The notes: a model not told the origin generated them from the letters alone. A stretch of 64,000 bases of DNA from an uncultured Alphaproteobacteria bacterium (GCA_902620425.1 CACNHX010000006.1:1-64000); one strand, 5' to 3'; shown: positions 1 through 10,062, counted from the stretch's first letter. Program-made: numbers and translations.

Positions 1-859
<859 letters not shown>

Positions 860-877
860 TTAAGTTTTATACTTTAA

Positions 878-1666
878 TTATAATTCTGTAACAATAGCCT
901 TTTTAAGTCCAGCAATTTCTTTAGCTGGATTTAGACCTTTAGGGCAAGACCTAGTACAATTCATTATTGAATGACATCTATAAAGTTTTAATGAATCATT
1001 TATTGCTTTTAATCTCTCTTTTCTTTCTGAGTCTCTAGAGTCACTAACCCATCTTGCTGCTTGTAAAAGGACTGCAGGTCCTAAATATTCATCTCCATTC
1101 CACCAATAACTTGGACAAGAAGTAGTGCAACAAAAACATAATACACACTCCCATTTACCATCTAGTTTTTCTCTATCTTTTGGTGATTGTTTTTTTTCGT
1201 CTCCTGAGTTTTTTTCTTCATTTGTTTTTTCACGCTGCAACCAAGGTTTAATGGAAGCCAGTTGCTCATAGGCTTTACTAAGATCTGGAACTAAATCTTT
1301 TACTACACGCATATGTGGAAGAGGGTAAATTTTTATTTCATTCTTAACATCAGACATACTTTTCAAACATGCTAATGTGTTAACGCCATCAATATTCATA
1401 GCACAGGAACCACAAACTCCTTCTCTGCAAGATCTTCTAAATGTTAAAGTTGGATCAATTTCGTTTTTTATTTTCATAAGTGCGTCTAATACCATTGGGC
1501 CACACTTTTCTTGATCTATCTCATAATTATCTATCCTAGGATTTTTATCATCTTCAGGATCCCATCTGTAGATTGCAAGTTTCTTTGGATCGTTTGCGGG
1601 TTCTTTTAGTTGGTGAGTTTTCCCTTTAGTTATTTTTGAATTTGCAGGAAGTGTAAACTGAGCCAT
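878..1666 (-). CDS. sdhB: Succinate dehydrogenase iron-sulfur subunit
   Basis: SdhB (262 aa) carries electrons from the SdhA flavin to quinone at the inner membrane. The 2Fe-2S cysteines are C80, C85, C88 and C100 (CREGVCGSC). The 4Fe-4S and 3Fe-4S ligands are in [17 protein letters not shown] (about 174-190) and [17 protein letters not shown] (about 231-247). Length is normal, with a short Lys/Glu-rich linker at about 145-170. Its ATG overlaps the sdhA stop by one base (TAATG), implying translational coupling. Confidence 0.97.
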   Translation of the reverse strand: MAQFTLPANSKITKGKTHQLKEPANDPKKLAIYRWDPEDDKNPRIDNYEIDQEKCGPMVLDALMKIKNEIDPTLTFRRSCREGVCGSCAMNIDGVNTLACLKSMSDVKNEIKIYPLPHMRVVKDLVPDLSKAYEQLASIKPWLQREKTNEEKNSGDEKKQSPKDREKLDGKWECVLCFCCTTSCPSYWWNGDEYLGPAVLLQAARWVSDSRDSERKERLKAINDSLKLYRCHSIMNCTRSCPKGLNPAKEIAGLKKAIVTEL

Positions 1667-3459
1667 TAGTAAACTCTTCTTTTAGGTGGTATTGGTTGAA
1701 CATGATTAGTTAGAGTATTCATATGAACACCTCTGGAACCCATACTAACATCTCCCTTATCGTTTAACCAAGCTAAAGAGTGAACTAACCAATTATTATC
1801 ATCTCTTTCTTTATAATCTTCTCTTGCATGTGCGCCTCTACTTTCAGTTCGATTTAAAGCAGAATGAAGAGTAACTTTTGATTGTGCCATTAAATTGTGT
1901 AACTCTAAAGCTTCGACCAAGTCTGTATTAAATATTAATGATTTGTCTTTAATATCTATGTCATCCATTGAGCTTTCAACTTTTGAATATTCTTCAATAC
2001 CTTTAGATATGAGATCATGTGTTCTAAATACCGAGCATTTTTGCTGCATTATATGCTGCATAGAAGTACGAAGTTCTCCAGTTGTAGAGTTTCCTTTGCT
2101 GTTTCTAATCTTATCAAATCGCTCAATAATATAATCTGTTTTTGATTTACTAATTTCAATTTTTTTAGAATTTGGTTTTACTTTTTCTTTACATGTCAGA
2201 CTAGCTGCTTTGCCAAAAACAACAAGATCGATTAATGAATTTGTTCCTAATCTATTAGCACCGTGTACAGAAACACATGCAGCCTCACCAACAGCCATTA
2301 AACCTTCACATACATTGTCTGGATTTTGATTTGTTGGCCTTAGAACTTCTGTTCTATAATTTGTCGGTATACCACCCATATTATAATGAACCGTTGGAAG
2401 AACTGGTATTGGATCTTTAGTCAGATCAACTCCAGCAAATATTTTTGCAGTTTCTGAAATACCAGGCAATCTTTTATGTAATGTATCAGCATCAATATGC
2501 TCCAGATGAAGTAGCACATGATCGGCATTATCTCCACAACCTCTATTTTCACTAATTTCAATAGTCATTGCTCGGCTTACTACATCCCTTGATGCTAGAT
2601 CTTTTGCATTTGGAGCATATCTTTCCATAAATCTTTCACCATCACTATTAGTTAAATAGCCACCTTCTCCTCTAGCTCCCTCAGTGATTAACACTCCTGC
2701 ACCGTAAACTCCTGTTGGATGGAACTGAATAAATTCCATATCAGAAAGAGGTAGGTTTTGTCTTAAAGCCATTGCACTACCGTCACCAGTACAAATGTGA
2801 GCACTCGTGGATGAGAAGTAAGCTCTTCCATATCCACCAGTAGCTAGAATTGTTTGATGAGATAAAAATCGATGGATTGATCCATCCTCTAAGCACCATG
2901 TTACCACACCAATGCAATTACCTTGATCATCAGAAATTAAATCTAAAACAAAATATTCAATGTAAAATTCTACATTATTTTTAAGTGATTGCTGATAAAG
3001 TGTATGGAGTAAGGCATGTCCTGTTCTATCAGCTGCTGCACAAGCTCTCATCGCAGGAGCTCCCTCACCATTATTGGTTAAGTGTCCGCCAAAAGGTCTT
3101 TGATAGATCTTACCATCATCTGTTCTACTAAAAGGCATCCCATATTCTTCAAGTTCAATTACTGCTTCAGGGGCTTTAGAACATAAGTATTCAATTGCAT
3201 CTTGATCACCAAGCCAGTCGGAACCCTTAACTGTATCATACATGTGCCACTTCCAATTATCTTCACCCATATTACCTAAAGCTGCTCCAATTCCACCTTG
3301 TGCTGCAACAGTATGACTTCTTGTCGGAAACACTTTTGATATACAGGCTGTTTTTAATCCAGCTTCAGCACATCCAAGCGTAGCTCTCAGTCCTGATCCT
3401 CCGGCTCCAACAACTACAACGTCATAATGGTGATCAATAATTTTGTATGAATTAGTCAT
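1666..3459 (-). CDS. sdhA: Succinate dehydrogenase flavoprotein subunit
   Basis: SdhA (597 aa) oxidises succinate to fumarate. The N-terminus has the dinucleotide-binding motif [12 protein letters not shown]. The covalent FAD histidine lies in SHTVAAQGG, followed by [20 protein letters not shown], the usual sequence of this family. HPTGVYGAG, the HYNMGGI region and a late [11 protein letters not shown] motif complete the substrate and FAD sites. Length is typical. It starts directly after sdhD and overlaps sdhB by one base. Confidence 0.98.
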   Translation of the reverse strand: MTNSYKIIDHHYDVVVVGAGGSGLRATLGCAEAGLKTACISKVFPTRSHTVAAQGGIGAALGNMGEDNWKWHMYDTVKGSDWLGDQDAIEYLCSKAPEAVIELEEYGMPFSRTDDGKIYQRPFGGHLTNNGEGAPAMRACAAADRTGHALLHTLYQQSLKNNVEFYIEYFVLDLISDDQGNCIGVVTWCLEDGSIHRFLSHQTILATGGYGRAYFSSTSAHICTGDGSAMALRQNLPLSDMEFIQFHPTGVYGAGVLITEGARGEGGYLTNSDGERFMERYAPNAKDLASRDVVSRAMTIEISENRGCGDNADHVLLHLEHIDADTLHKRLPGISETAKIFAGVDLTKDPIPVLPTVHYNMGGIPTNYRTEVLRPTNQNPDNVCEGLMAVGEAACVSVHGANRLGTNSLIDLVVFGKAASLTCKEKVKPNSKKIEISKSKTDYIIERFDKIRNSKGNSTTGELRTSMQHIMQQKCSVFRTHDLISKGIEEYSKVESSMDDIDIKDKSLIFNTDLVEALELHNLMAQSKVTLHSALNRTESRGAHAREDYKERDDNNWLVHSLAWLNDKGDVSMGSRGVHMNTLTNHVQPIPPKRRVY

Positions 3460-3789
3460 CTAAAAAACCATTCTCACTATGTTAACAGTAATTAAAATCA
3501 TGATAAAATATATAAGATAATTTATTGATACTTTAATGAATTTGGCTGTCTTTTTCGATGTGACATAATCTTCAATAATTGTTTGCAGTCCTAATTTTGA
3601 ATGCAGAAGCATAGATTGCATCATTACAAAAAATAAGAATGCATTAAAATAGGATTGAAAAAAAATTTCTATTTCAGAATAAGTCATCTTTGATAATGAT
3701 ATTGCAGAATATATAAACCAAAACGTCAATGGTATTAAAATTGAAGCAGTAACCCTTTGCGTTAACCATTTAAAAGCATAATTTTTCAT
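3460..3789 (-). CDS. sdhD: Succinate dehydrogenase membrane anchor subunit SdhD
   Basis: A 109-aa hydrophobic protein with three predicted membrane helices (about 13-32, 46-64 and 85-107). It begins KWLTQRVTASILIPL, matching SdhD N-termini, and contains HSKLGLQTIIEDYV, where the SdhD haem b histidine normally sits. It overlaps sdhC by 4 nt (ATGA) and is followed at once by sdhA. Position and motif together identify it; the primary sequence alone is weakly conserved. Confidence 0.9.
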   Translation of the reverse strand: MKNYAFKWLTQRVTASILIPLTFWFIYSAISLSKMTYSEIEIFFQSYFNAFLFFVMMQSMLLHSKLGLQTIIEDYVTSKKTAKFIKVSINYLIYFIMILITVNIVRMVF

Positions 3790-4166
3790 GCGAAGTACCA
3801 GACAACTAAACTAGAAATTAAAGTTAAACATATAACAGCATAACCAGATTTATATACTTGAGATAATTCCATTCCAATACCGAATGACCAATATAATTTT
3901 CTACATCCATTAAATAAATGGTAAAAAATACCGACAGTCCAAATCATTAAAACTAATTTAAACAAAATACTCTTAGAAAGAATTTCAAAATAAATATAAA
4001 ATTCGGGACCAAAACTAATTAAAAAAAACCAAATTGAAATTAATAGTGCACCCACACTTAATCCTATTCCAGATATCCTATGAAAAATTGAAAATACTGC
4101 TGTAAGTACTCTTTTGTGAATAGATAGGTGAGGTGATAATGGTCTATTATCAGTCATTTTTTTCAT
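3786..4166 (-). CDS. sdhC: Succinate dehydrogenase cytochrome b556 subunit SdhC
   Basis: First gene of the sdhCDAB-mdh operon (126 aa). RPLSPHLSIHKRVLTAVFSIFHRISG is the SdhC signature that contributes to the quinone site, and YHLFNGCRKLYWSFG carries the expected haem-ligand histidine. Three membrane helices are visible. Two in-frame starts exist (MKKMTDN or MTDN) and no good ribosome-binding site separates them, so the first residues are uncertain. The upstream 330 nt hold the probable control region. Confidence 0.93.
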   Translation of the reverse strand: MKKMTDNRPLSPHLSIHKRVLTAVFSIFHRISGIGLSVGALLISIWFFLISFGPEFYIYFEILSKSILFKLVLMIWTVGIFYHLFNGCRKLYWSFGIGMELSQVYKSGYAVICLTLISSLVVWYFA

Positions 4167-4274
4167 TTTTTTTATGTTTCATAAGTAAGTATTTTTCTTC
4201 AAATTTCAAAATATTAATGGTTTAGTTATTTTTTCTTACTATAACGGAAGTTTATAAAATGTTGATAAAAAGTG

Positions 4275-4314
4275 CCAAATTTGATGAAAATCATCCAAAT
4301 TTAATGCCAAATTT
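4275..4314. promoter_or_regulatory. Imperfect palindrome with three CCAAATTT boxes upstream of sdhC
   Basis: Three copies of CCAAATTT start at 4275, 4295 and 4307. The first two frame GATGA-AAA-TCATC, so 4277-4302 forms a near-perfect 26-nt inverted repeat. It lies 109-148 nt upstream of the sdhC ATG in sequence without a gene, a position suited to an operator for the sdh-mdh operon or for the neighbouring RNA candidate. No specific regulator can be named. The rest of 4167-4274 is plain A/T-rich sequence with no further element I can support. Confidence 0.4.
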
Positions 4315-4357
4315 AACTAAAAATCTTGAATTTTAAATAGATAGATATTACTCTTAA

Positions 4358-4499
4358 TAAGCCGGATAATACTCGTTTCTTAGCTTCGGAGGAACGCCAA
4401 GAATTTTTAATTATCTTACCCGCCGTTTGATAATTAGTTGAGTTTCTTATTCTAGAGAGGTGTCTGCCAAGGTACAAACTAGTTTTAGAGTCCGGCCTA
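4358..4499. ncRNA. Structured RNA candidate, possibly 6S RNA
   Basis: A relatively GC-rich island closed by GCCGGA (4361-4366) and TCCGGC (4491-4496). Nested inside are GTTT/AAAC, a CTTAG/CCAAG pairing, AGAAT/ATTCT and a perfect 8-bp hairpin TAATTATC/GATAATTA with loop TTACCCGCCGTTT. The result is a rod with a large unpaired middle of about 13-16 nt per side, the general architecture of 6S RNA. Strand is unresolved. A TTGAAT-17-TACTCT promoter-like pair would start a plus transcript at the closing stem, whereas one inner stem pairs better on the minus strand (G-U instead of A-C). The 3' edge touches the stop codon of the next gene. SRP RNA, RNase P and tmRNA signatures were not seen. Confidence 0.5.
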
Positions 4500-5486
4500 C
4501 TTTAAATTTTTATTAAAAAATTCTTCCATCTTTTTAGAGTATACTTCGGGATATTTAAACATTGCATCTACATGATAAGAGTTTTCAACTAACCAAAACT
4601 CAGCATTAATTTTATTTTGATTTGTATATTCTTTAAAATAATTAAAGTGTCTTGTTAAGATTCTTGTATCAGAGTCGCCATGAGCAAAATAATAGTATTG
4701 TTTCTTTGATAATTTTTTAGCTGGAGATAATTCTCTTGGATCTGTTCCAGTTAAGATTCTTCCAGCTAAACTAACAACTGGCCCAAATTCTATAGCAAGA
4801 CCATATCTTGCTATTTCATCTTTTAAAATCATATTAAATTCAGCAAGTGAACTATCTGCCCACACAGCACGTATTTCCGGTTCTGCATGTGCTGCAAAAA
4901 TAGAGGTGCTTGCACCAAGAGATATTCCATGTAATCCAATGCTATTAGACTTAAAACCAATTTTTTTTAAAAAGTCAAATGCACCAAGAATATCATTATA
5001 TGACTTTAAACCTAAATCATCATAACTACTTTCAGTATCACTTTGACCGTAGTTTCTTAAATCTATCGTAAGAACATTGAATTTTTTATTAACTAAAAAA
5101 CTTGCAATAAGATTGACTTCAGACTTACATTTACCATTCGGGCTTATACCGTGTGTTACAATTATAATTGGTCTATTTGGAAAATAATTAAACAGCCATC
5201 CATTAATCTTTATATCTGAGTCACGAGATTGAAAGTATACATCTTGCCATTCATCTAAATAATAATCTTTAAAGTTAAAATTTTCTCTTACTTTTTGTCG
5301 TGCAAGAATAGAATATTCATGTGAATCAACTGTTGTACTCCATGAATTAGGAAGAGATCCTTCGTGTAAACCACAAGTTGGATCTATTTTTAAAATTTGA
5401 TAAGCAACATAAAAACCTGCAGTTAAATAAACTACTGTTAATAAAACTACAGTGCTTACTAAAAACCTGATTATGTATTTCATCAA
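4497..5486 (-). CDS. Membrane-anchored alpha/beta hydrolase
   Basis: A 329-aa serine hydrolase with one N-terminal membrane segment (about 5-32), so the catalytic domain probably faces the periplasm. THGISPNG (about 111) supplies an oxyanion HG motif and HGISLGAS the nucleophile elbow (S189). D271 or D273 in AHGDSDTRI and H305 in ENSYHVDA complete a plausible triad. It resembles the prolyl-oligopeptidase/BAAT-like hydrolases often annotated as DUF-type or acyl-CoA thioester hydrolase-like proteins. The substrate cannot be predicted. Its ATG overlaps zapE by 4 nt. Confidence 0.85.
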   Translation of the reverse strand: MMKYIIRFLVSTVVLLTVVYLTAGFYVAYQILKIDPTCGLHEGSLPNSWSTTVDSHEYSILARQKVRENFNFKDYYLDEWQDVYFQSRDSDIKINGWLFNYFPNRPIIIVTHGISPNGKCKSEVNLIASFLVNKKFNVLTIDLRNYGQSDTESSYDDLGLKSYNDILGAFDFLKKIGFKSNSIGLHGISLGASTSIFAAHAEPEIRAVWADSSLAEFNMILKDEIARYGLAIEFGPVVSLAGRILTGTDPRELSPAKKLSKKQYYYFAHGDSDTRILTRHFNYFKEYTNQNKINAEFWLVENSYHVDAMFKYPEVYSKKMEEFFNKNLK

Positions 5487-6517
5487 TCTGGTTTTACTAT
5501 AGTCATTTCATATAATCTGCTAGCAGTTCTTTTAAATTCTTCTGCAAGAGTATTTATATTATTTAATGAATTTATAGGTTTTGATGCTAAAATAACAATT
5601 GAACAATTATTTTCATATAACATATCAATTAATCCAATAAATCTTCTGCACGAATCTTTTTTCTGATTATCAAATTTAGGAACATTTTTTAAAAATACCA
5701 ACTTAAATTTATCTGCAATATTTTTATAATCTTCATTACCAAAATTTACCTCACAAAGATTTTCAAAATCTATCATCATTAGATTTGATGTACATTTATC
5801 AAATTCTAATTCACGACTTTTAGATTTAATTTTTACTGTTGTTAAATGGGAGGGATCAACAAAGCGATTAAATAATTTTTCAAATTCATTTGTTGTGTCA
5901 GTTGTTATAGGTGTGAAATATGTCTTTGATTGATTTAATGTTTGTCGACGAAAATCAGTTTTAATACTAATATCATAGAGAAAAAAATTTTTTTTAATTA
6001 AATCAATGAATGGCAGAAAGTCATTTCTCTGCAAACCATCTTTATATAAATTATCTGGATGAAAATTTGACGACAGTAATACAAATATTTTATATTTAGA
6101 GAAATAATTAAATATTTTTTTTATTATTAATGCGTCAACAATATTAAAAATATGTAACTCATCAATAAAAATTATTTTGAAGTCTCTACTTAAATTTTTT
6201 ACATAGTTTTCGATTGCAAGTTCTTTATTTTCTGATTTTTTAACTTGTTCATGGATTTGATTCATTAAATTATTAAAATGAATTTTTTTACCAATCTTAG
6301 TATTTTGATAAAATAAATTTAATAAAAATGTTTTTCCTGTTCCAACTTGACCATAAAGATAAATTCCTTCAAAAATTTTATCTTTAAAAAATAACTTTGT
6401 TTTACTAAAAGATGACCAAACATCATCTGCTTGTTTTAAGAATTCAATTTGATCTTTATTTTTTTTTATAAAATTATTTTCAACGAAACTATTGTATTGA
6501 TCAATAACATTAAACAT
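5483..6517 (-). CDS. zapE: ZapE/AFG1-family ATPase
   Basis: A 344-aa P-loop ATPase of the AFG1/ZapE family, linked to Z-ring function in bacteria and membrane-protein quality control in mitochondria. Walker A is GQVGTGKT (56-63) and Walker B is KIIFIDELHIF (about 114-124). FRRQT and the late FIGLIDMLYENN segment are typical of the family. It is somewhat shorter than many alphaproteobacterial homologues. Genes of this family often sit near sdh/mdh. Its start overlaps the stop of the upstream 46-aa ORF (TAATG). Confidence 0.9.
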   Translation of the reverse strand: MFNVIDQYNSFVENNFIKKNKDQIEFLKQADDVWSSFSKTKLFFKDKIFEGIYLYGQVGTGKTFLLNLFYQNTKIGKKIHFNNLMNQIHEQVKKSENKELAIENYVKNLSRDFKIIFIDELHIFNIVDALIIKKIFNYFSKYKIFVLLSSNFHPDNLYKDGLQRNDFLPFIDLIKKNFFLYDISIKTDFRRQTLNQSKTYFTPITTDTTNEFEKLFNRFVDPSHLTTVKIKSKSRELEFDKCTSNLMMIDFENLCEVNFGNEDYKNIADKFKLVFLKNVPKFDNQKKDSCRRFIGLIDMLYENNCSIVILASKPINSLNNINTLAEEFKRTASRLYEMTIVKPD

Positions 6518-6657
6518 TATTTTTTACCCAAGTACTGTTCAAGTTGTTTTAAAGTTTCTAGTTCACCACTGCTGATGCTTCTATTTTCTTTTTTCTTTTT
6601 TAATCGTTTATATTCCTTTATTAGAAAATTAAGACTCTCCATTATTTGTTTATTCAT
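6517..6657 (-). CDS. Uncalled 46-aa small protein, unknown function
   Basis: Not in the ORF track. The reverse strand reads MNKQIMESLNFLIKEYKRLKKK, then a KENRSISSGELET stretch and a KQLEQYLGKK end. Its ATG overlaps the MFS stop as ATGA and its TAA overlaps the zapE ATG as TAATG, so it is wedged exactly between two coupled genes. The sequence looks like two short amphipathic helices with a basic KRLKKKKE turn. No family is recognised; coupling to zapE suggests a role with that ATPase, but this is inference. Confidence 0.72.
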   Translation of the reverse strand: MNKQIMESLNFLIKEYKRLKKKKENRSISSGELETLKQLEQYLGKK

Positions 6658-7844
6658 GTTTTATAAATTATAGGTAAAATTGATGATACAACAATCATAA
6701 TGGAGCTGATTAAAAATATAAGTGTTATTCCATAACCCCAATCAATAATATAACCAAAAACTACAGGCGATAAGGCACTCGCAAAAACCCCAACTGCGTG
6801 CAATAAAGCTTTAGCAGTTCCAATACTTTTGACTCCGTAAATTTCTGCCCAGAGTGATCCCATAAACGGTGCTGATAAACCTAAGTTAAATCCAAATAAA
6901 GACATGTAAAGCACGAATGACCAATAATTATTAAAGAAAAAAAGAATGGTAATACAGAGTAACAAAGGTAATAGCACAAAAGGTATTGCTTTCTTTGTAT
7001 TTATCTTATCTATTAGGGGTCCTCCTATTAATAAACCTAAAATAGAAAATAATCCAAAATATATATAACCGTTCCCAAGCATTTCCATTGTCCACCCTTT
7101 AGCATCAAAAATATAAATCTGATGAAACATTAGCCCAGTACCAATAAATGGAAAGGCTGCAGCTAATGGAAAATAAATGAAAAAAACTCGGTCTTTTAAA
7201 ATTTCTGTAATGGTCCAACTTTTATGTGTTTTTTCATTATCAATATTTTTTTGAAGAGCAGAATCTCTGCTTTTTTGATTATGAAGAATAAAGTATATTA
7301 TTGGAATTAAGATCAAAAGAGTCAAAGTTGTTAAAAACCAAAGAGTTTTAAAATTAAAGTATGAGTCCAAATTAACGATAATCTTTGGTAAAAACATTAT
7401 ACCTAACATTCCTCCAAGTGTTGCAACAGATATTGCCTTACCTCTATCAATTAAAAAATATCTTGCCATTGAAGTTGAGCCAGCATGTGTCATAGCTCCC
7501 TGTCCAAAAAAACGTAATAAAAATAAAATAAGAAAAAGATGAAAAATATTATCGAAAATAAAATAAAAACCAATGCAAGCAAAAGCTAAACCAAGAATAA
7601 TACCTATGGAGTATAATCTTAAATCAATTTTATCTATTAATTTAGCAAAGTTTATAAATAAAAATGAACTTACAAGCGTTGCTATGGCATAAACTAATCC
7701 AAACTCACCATCTGTTATTTTATATAGATTTCGAATATCATCGTTAAATAATGCAATGTAAAAAGTCTGTCCAAAACTTGCAAAGAAGACCATGACAAAT
7801 CCGTATACTAAGAGATTAGGATCATGTAAAAAAAATTTTTTCAT
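6654..7844 (-). CDS. Major facilitator superfamily transporter
   Basis: A 396-aa inner-membrane carrier with about 12 hydrophobic helices in two halves separated by a polar loop near residues 188-212. The inter-helix 2-3 loop of MFS proteins is represented by FAKLIDKIDLR, and GGPLIDKINTKKA is its repeat in the second half. The overall pattern resembles the monocarboxylate/oxalate-formate-type group, but the substrate cannot be read from sequence. It lies 6 nt after the uracil-DNA glycosylase and is coupled to the 46-aa ORF. Confidence 0.85.
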   Translation of the reverse strand: MKKFFLHDPNLLVYGFVMVFFASFGQTFYIALFNDDIRNLYKITDGEFGLVYAIATLVSSFLFINFAKLIDKIDLRLYSIGIILGLAFACIGFYFIFDNIFHLFLILFLLRFFGQGAMTHAGSTSMARYFLIDRGKAISVATLGGMLGIMFLPKIIVNLDSYFNFKTLWFLTTLTLLILIPIIYFILHNQKSRDSALQKNIDNEKTHKSWTITEILKDRVFFIYFPLAAAFPFIGTGLMFHQIYIFDAKGWTMEMLGNGYIYFGLFSILGLLIGGPLIDKINTKKAIPFVLLPLLLCITILFFFNNYWSFVLYMSLFGFNLGLSAPFMGSLWAEIYGVKSIGTAKALLHAVGVFASALSPVVFGYIIDWGYGITLIFLISSIMIVVSSILPIIYKT

Positions 7845-7850
7845 TATAGT

Positions 7851-8522
7851 TTAAAGCAATTTTTTAATACTATTTAAAAGCTTTACCATTTTACTTTTGT
7901 CTATTCTTCCTGTGTTAACATTTCGTGGGCTTGGATGATAACTACCAACTAAAATTTTCTTATCGGGTAAAATATTCATAGATCCGTGAGAAAAAATAAA
8001 ATCTTTATTTCGTATTTCATATTGTTGCTTATAATAATTTACACAGGCGTCATGACCAATTTTACCAAGGGCCACAATGACTTTTATTTTTTTTAAGAAA
8101 GCAATTTCTTGATTAAAAAAATTAAAACATGTTTTCAATTCTAGTGAAGTAGGTTTATCCTCTGGAGGTACACATTTAAGAGCAGTAGTTAAGTACATAT
8201 TTTGAAGTTCCAAACCATCACCTCTATCTACTGAATCTGGTTGGTTTGCAAATCCAGTTTTATATAAACAGGAAAATAAAAAATCTGCAGATTTATCCCC
8301 TGTAAAAACTCGACCTGTTCTATTTCCTCCATGCGCTGCTGGCGCAAGACCTACCATTAATAATTTAGCTTTTTCATCTCCATAGCCAGTAATGGGCTTA
8401 CCCCAATAACTTTGATCAATATATTGTTTTCTTTTTTCTTTAGCAATTTTTTCACGGAAGTTAACTAAGCGTTCACACTTTCTGCAATGAATAATGGATT
8501 TGTTTAAATTACTTAATGTCAT
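7851..8522 (-). CDS. Family 5 uracil-DNA glycosylase (UDGb), 4Fe-4S
   Basis: Removes uracil and other deaminated bases from DNA. Four cysteines placed for a 4Fe-4S cluster are C13, C16 (CRKC), C117 and C132. The active-site motif GLAPAAHGGNRTGRVFTGD (58-76) has no catalytic Asp/Asn in the position used by families 1-4, which marks the UDGb type. The second motif is YHPSPRNVNTG (195-205). The 223-aa length is typical. The annotated ATG directly abuts the TTG start of the divergent DUF924 gene, so at least one of the two starts may be set too far upstream. Confidence 0.9.
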   Translation of the reverse strand: MTLSNLNKSIIHCRKCERLVNFREKIAKEKRKQYIDQSYWGKPITGYGDEKAKLLMVGLAPAAHGGNRTGRVFTGDKSADFLFSCLYKTGFANQPDSVDRGDGLELQNMYLTTALKCVPPEDKPTSLELKTCFNFFNQEIAFLKKIKVIVALGKIGHDACVNYYKQQYEIRNKDFIFSHGSMNILPDKKILVGSYHPSPRNVNTGRIDKSKMVKLLNSIKKLL

Positions 8523-9116
8523 TTGGAAGATATATATTTATATTACAGCTCTGTGATTAATGAAAGAGCTAAAGCTATTCTAGAATTTTGTTTCATCAAA
8601 ACTCCACTTGAGCAGTGGTTTAAAAAAGATGATGAATTTGATAATATATTGAAAAGTATTTTTATGGATGATTACATTAAGGCTATTAATAATGAGTATG
8701 ATAATTGGAGAAATGATGCTGAAGAATGTGTAGCTTTGATTATATTACTTGATCAATTATCAAGAAATTTTTTCAGAAATAATTCAAAAGCTTATGACCA
8801 GGATACTAAGTGTGTTTTAATTGTTAAAGAAGCAATAAATAAAAGATATTTAGATAGCCTAGAAATTGATAAAATACATTTTTTATTACTGCCATTAATT
8901 CATAGTGAGGACATCATGGATCATGAACTTGGTCATAAATTAGTCGATCAATATTTAAATAATCATTCAGAATATACTAATATTAAAAAAGCTTGGAATG
9001 ATCATAGTGTGGCAATTAAAAAATTTGGAAGGTATCCGCATAGAAATAAAATACTAAATAGAAAATCAACAAATGAAGAAGAGGTATTTTTAACACAACC
9101 GAATAGTTCTTGGTAA
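8523..9116 (+). CDS. DUF924 family protein
   Basis: A 197-aa soluble alpha-helical protein. LDQLSRNFFRN followed by KAYDQDTK is the core DUF924 motif, HFLLLPLIHSED is the second conserved block, and GRYPHRNKILNR closes the domain. The molecular function of DUF924 is unknown; the fold is TPR-like. The tracked start is TTG at 8523, flush with the divergent gene. An in-frame GTG at 8551 would leave the usual ILEFCF start of the domain intact and may be the real start. Confidence 0.85.
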   Translation: MEDIYLYYSSVINERAKAILEFCFIKTPLEQWFKKDDEFDNILKSIFMDDYIKAINNEYDNWRNDAEECVALIILLDQLSRNFFRNNSKAYDQDTKCVLIVKEAINKRYLDSLEIDKIHFLLLPLIHSEDIMDHELGHKLVDQYLNNHSEYTNIKKAWNDHSVAIKKFGRYPHRNKILNRKSTNEEEVFLTQPNSSW

Positions 9117-9124
9117 ATTAAGAT

Positions 9125-10051
9125 ATGCTTTTAGAAAGAAATTTTTCAGATATTTTAAAACAACTTAAGTTTAAAAAAGGAAAAATTAAAGCAATTCTTG
9201 ATACAGACACCTACAATGAAATTGATGATCAATTTGCTTTAGTGCAAATGTTGTTTTCAAAAGAAAAAATAGAAGTGCAAAGTATAAATGCTGCTCCTTT
9301 TTCAATGAATAATCGTTCAGATAATCCAGAGAAGGGAATGGAGCTTAGTTATGATGAAATCTATCGATTGTTAGAAAAAATAAATTTTAAAAAAAATAAT
9401 TTTGTTTTTAAAGGTTCAAAAAGATATGTAGGTTTTGAAAAAAAACCAATTAATTCGCCTGCAGCGGACAATATCATTGAAAGTGCTTTAAAATGTTCTG
9501 AGGAAGATCCTCAATACATATTGGCTATCGGCGCTATTTCAAATGTTGCGTCTGCAATATTAAAAGAGCCAGAAATTATAAAAAAAATTGTTGTAGTTTG
9601 GTTGGGAGGTAACGCGCTTTATTGGCCACAAAATATGGAATTCAATCTAAAGCAAGATATTGGAGGTGCTCAAGTTTTATTTGATAGCGGCGTTTCTCTG
9701 GTTATGGTTCCTTGTAAGGGAGTAACTTCACATCTTATTTCAACAGTTCCAGAAATAGAAAAATACATAGAACCTCATGGTGAAATCGGTAAATTTCTTG
9801 CAATGCGATTTAAAGAGTACAATAGTATCCATAAAGGTTGGTCAAAAGAAATTTGGGATATGGCAGCTGTTGGTTATGTCTTAAACGAAGACTGGGCACC
9901 AACTAACACAATTCCATCTCCAATTCTTTTAGATGATATGAAATGGGCTTCAGATAAAAATAGACACCCAATTAAAATTGTCTATGAAATAAAAAGAGAT
10001 CCTATTCTCAAAGATTTCATTCAAAAATTAGAAAATTACAATAATAAATAA
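9125..10051 (+). CDS. Inosine/uridine-preferring nucleoside hydrolase family protein
   Basis: A 308-aa hydrolase that probably splits ribonucleosides into base and ribose. The calcium-binding DTDTYNEIDDQFA motif is at 26-38. LAIGAISNVASAI and the late WDMAAVGYVL motif supply further metal and ribose contacts. Adjacent to DUF924 with an 8-nt gap, so probably co-transcribed. Substrate preference cannot be assigned. It would fit nucleoside salvage in an oligotroph. Confidence 0.88.
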   Translation: MLLERNFSDILKQLKFKKGKIKAILDTDTYNEIDDQFALVQMLFSKEKIEVQSINAAPFSMNNRSDNPEKGMELSYDEIYRLLEKINFKKNNFVFKGSKRYVGFEKKPINSPAADNIIESALKCSEEDPQYILAIGAISNVASAILKEPEIIKKIVVVWLGGNALYWPQNMEFNLKQDIGGAQVLFDSGVSLVMVPCKGVTSHLISTVPEIEKYIEPHGEIGKFLAMRFKEYNSIHKGWSKEIWDMAAVGYVLNEDWAPTNTIPSPILLDDMKWASDKNRHPIKIVYEIKRDPILKDFIQKLENYNNK

Positions 10052-10062
10052 TTATAATAAAT

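Noticed and set aside
3786-4166. Loss of haem ligand in SdhC because the HLFNGCRK block has Lys where many SdhC proteins have a second His
   Set aside because: The usual axial ligand is the earlier histidine (YH), which is present; the second position is not a ligand.
4358-4499. SRP RNA, RNase P RNA or tmRNA
   Set aside because: None of the conserved signatures I know is present: no GGTCAGGTCCGGAAGGAAGC-like SRP core, no RNase P GAGGAAAGTCC motif, and no tRNA-like T-loop.
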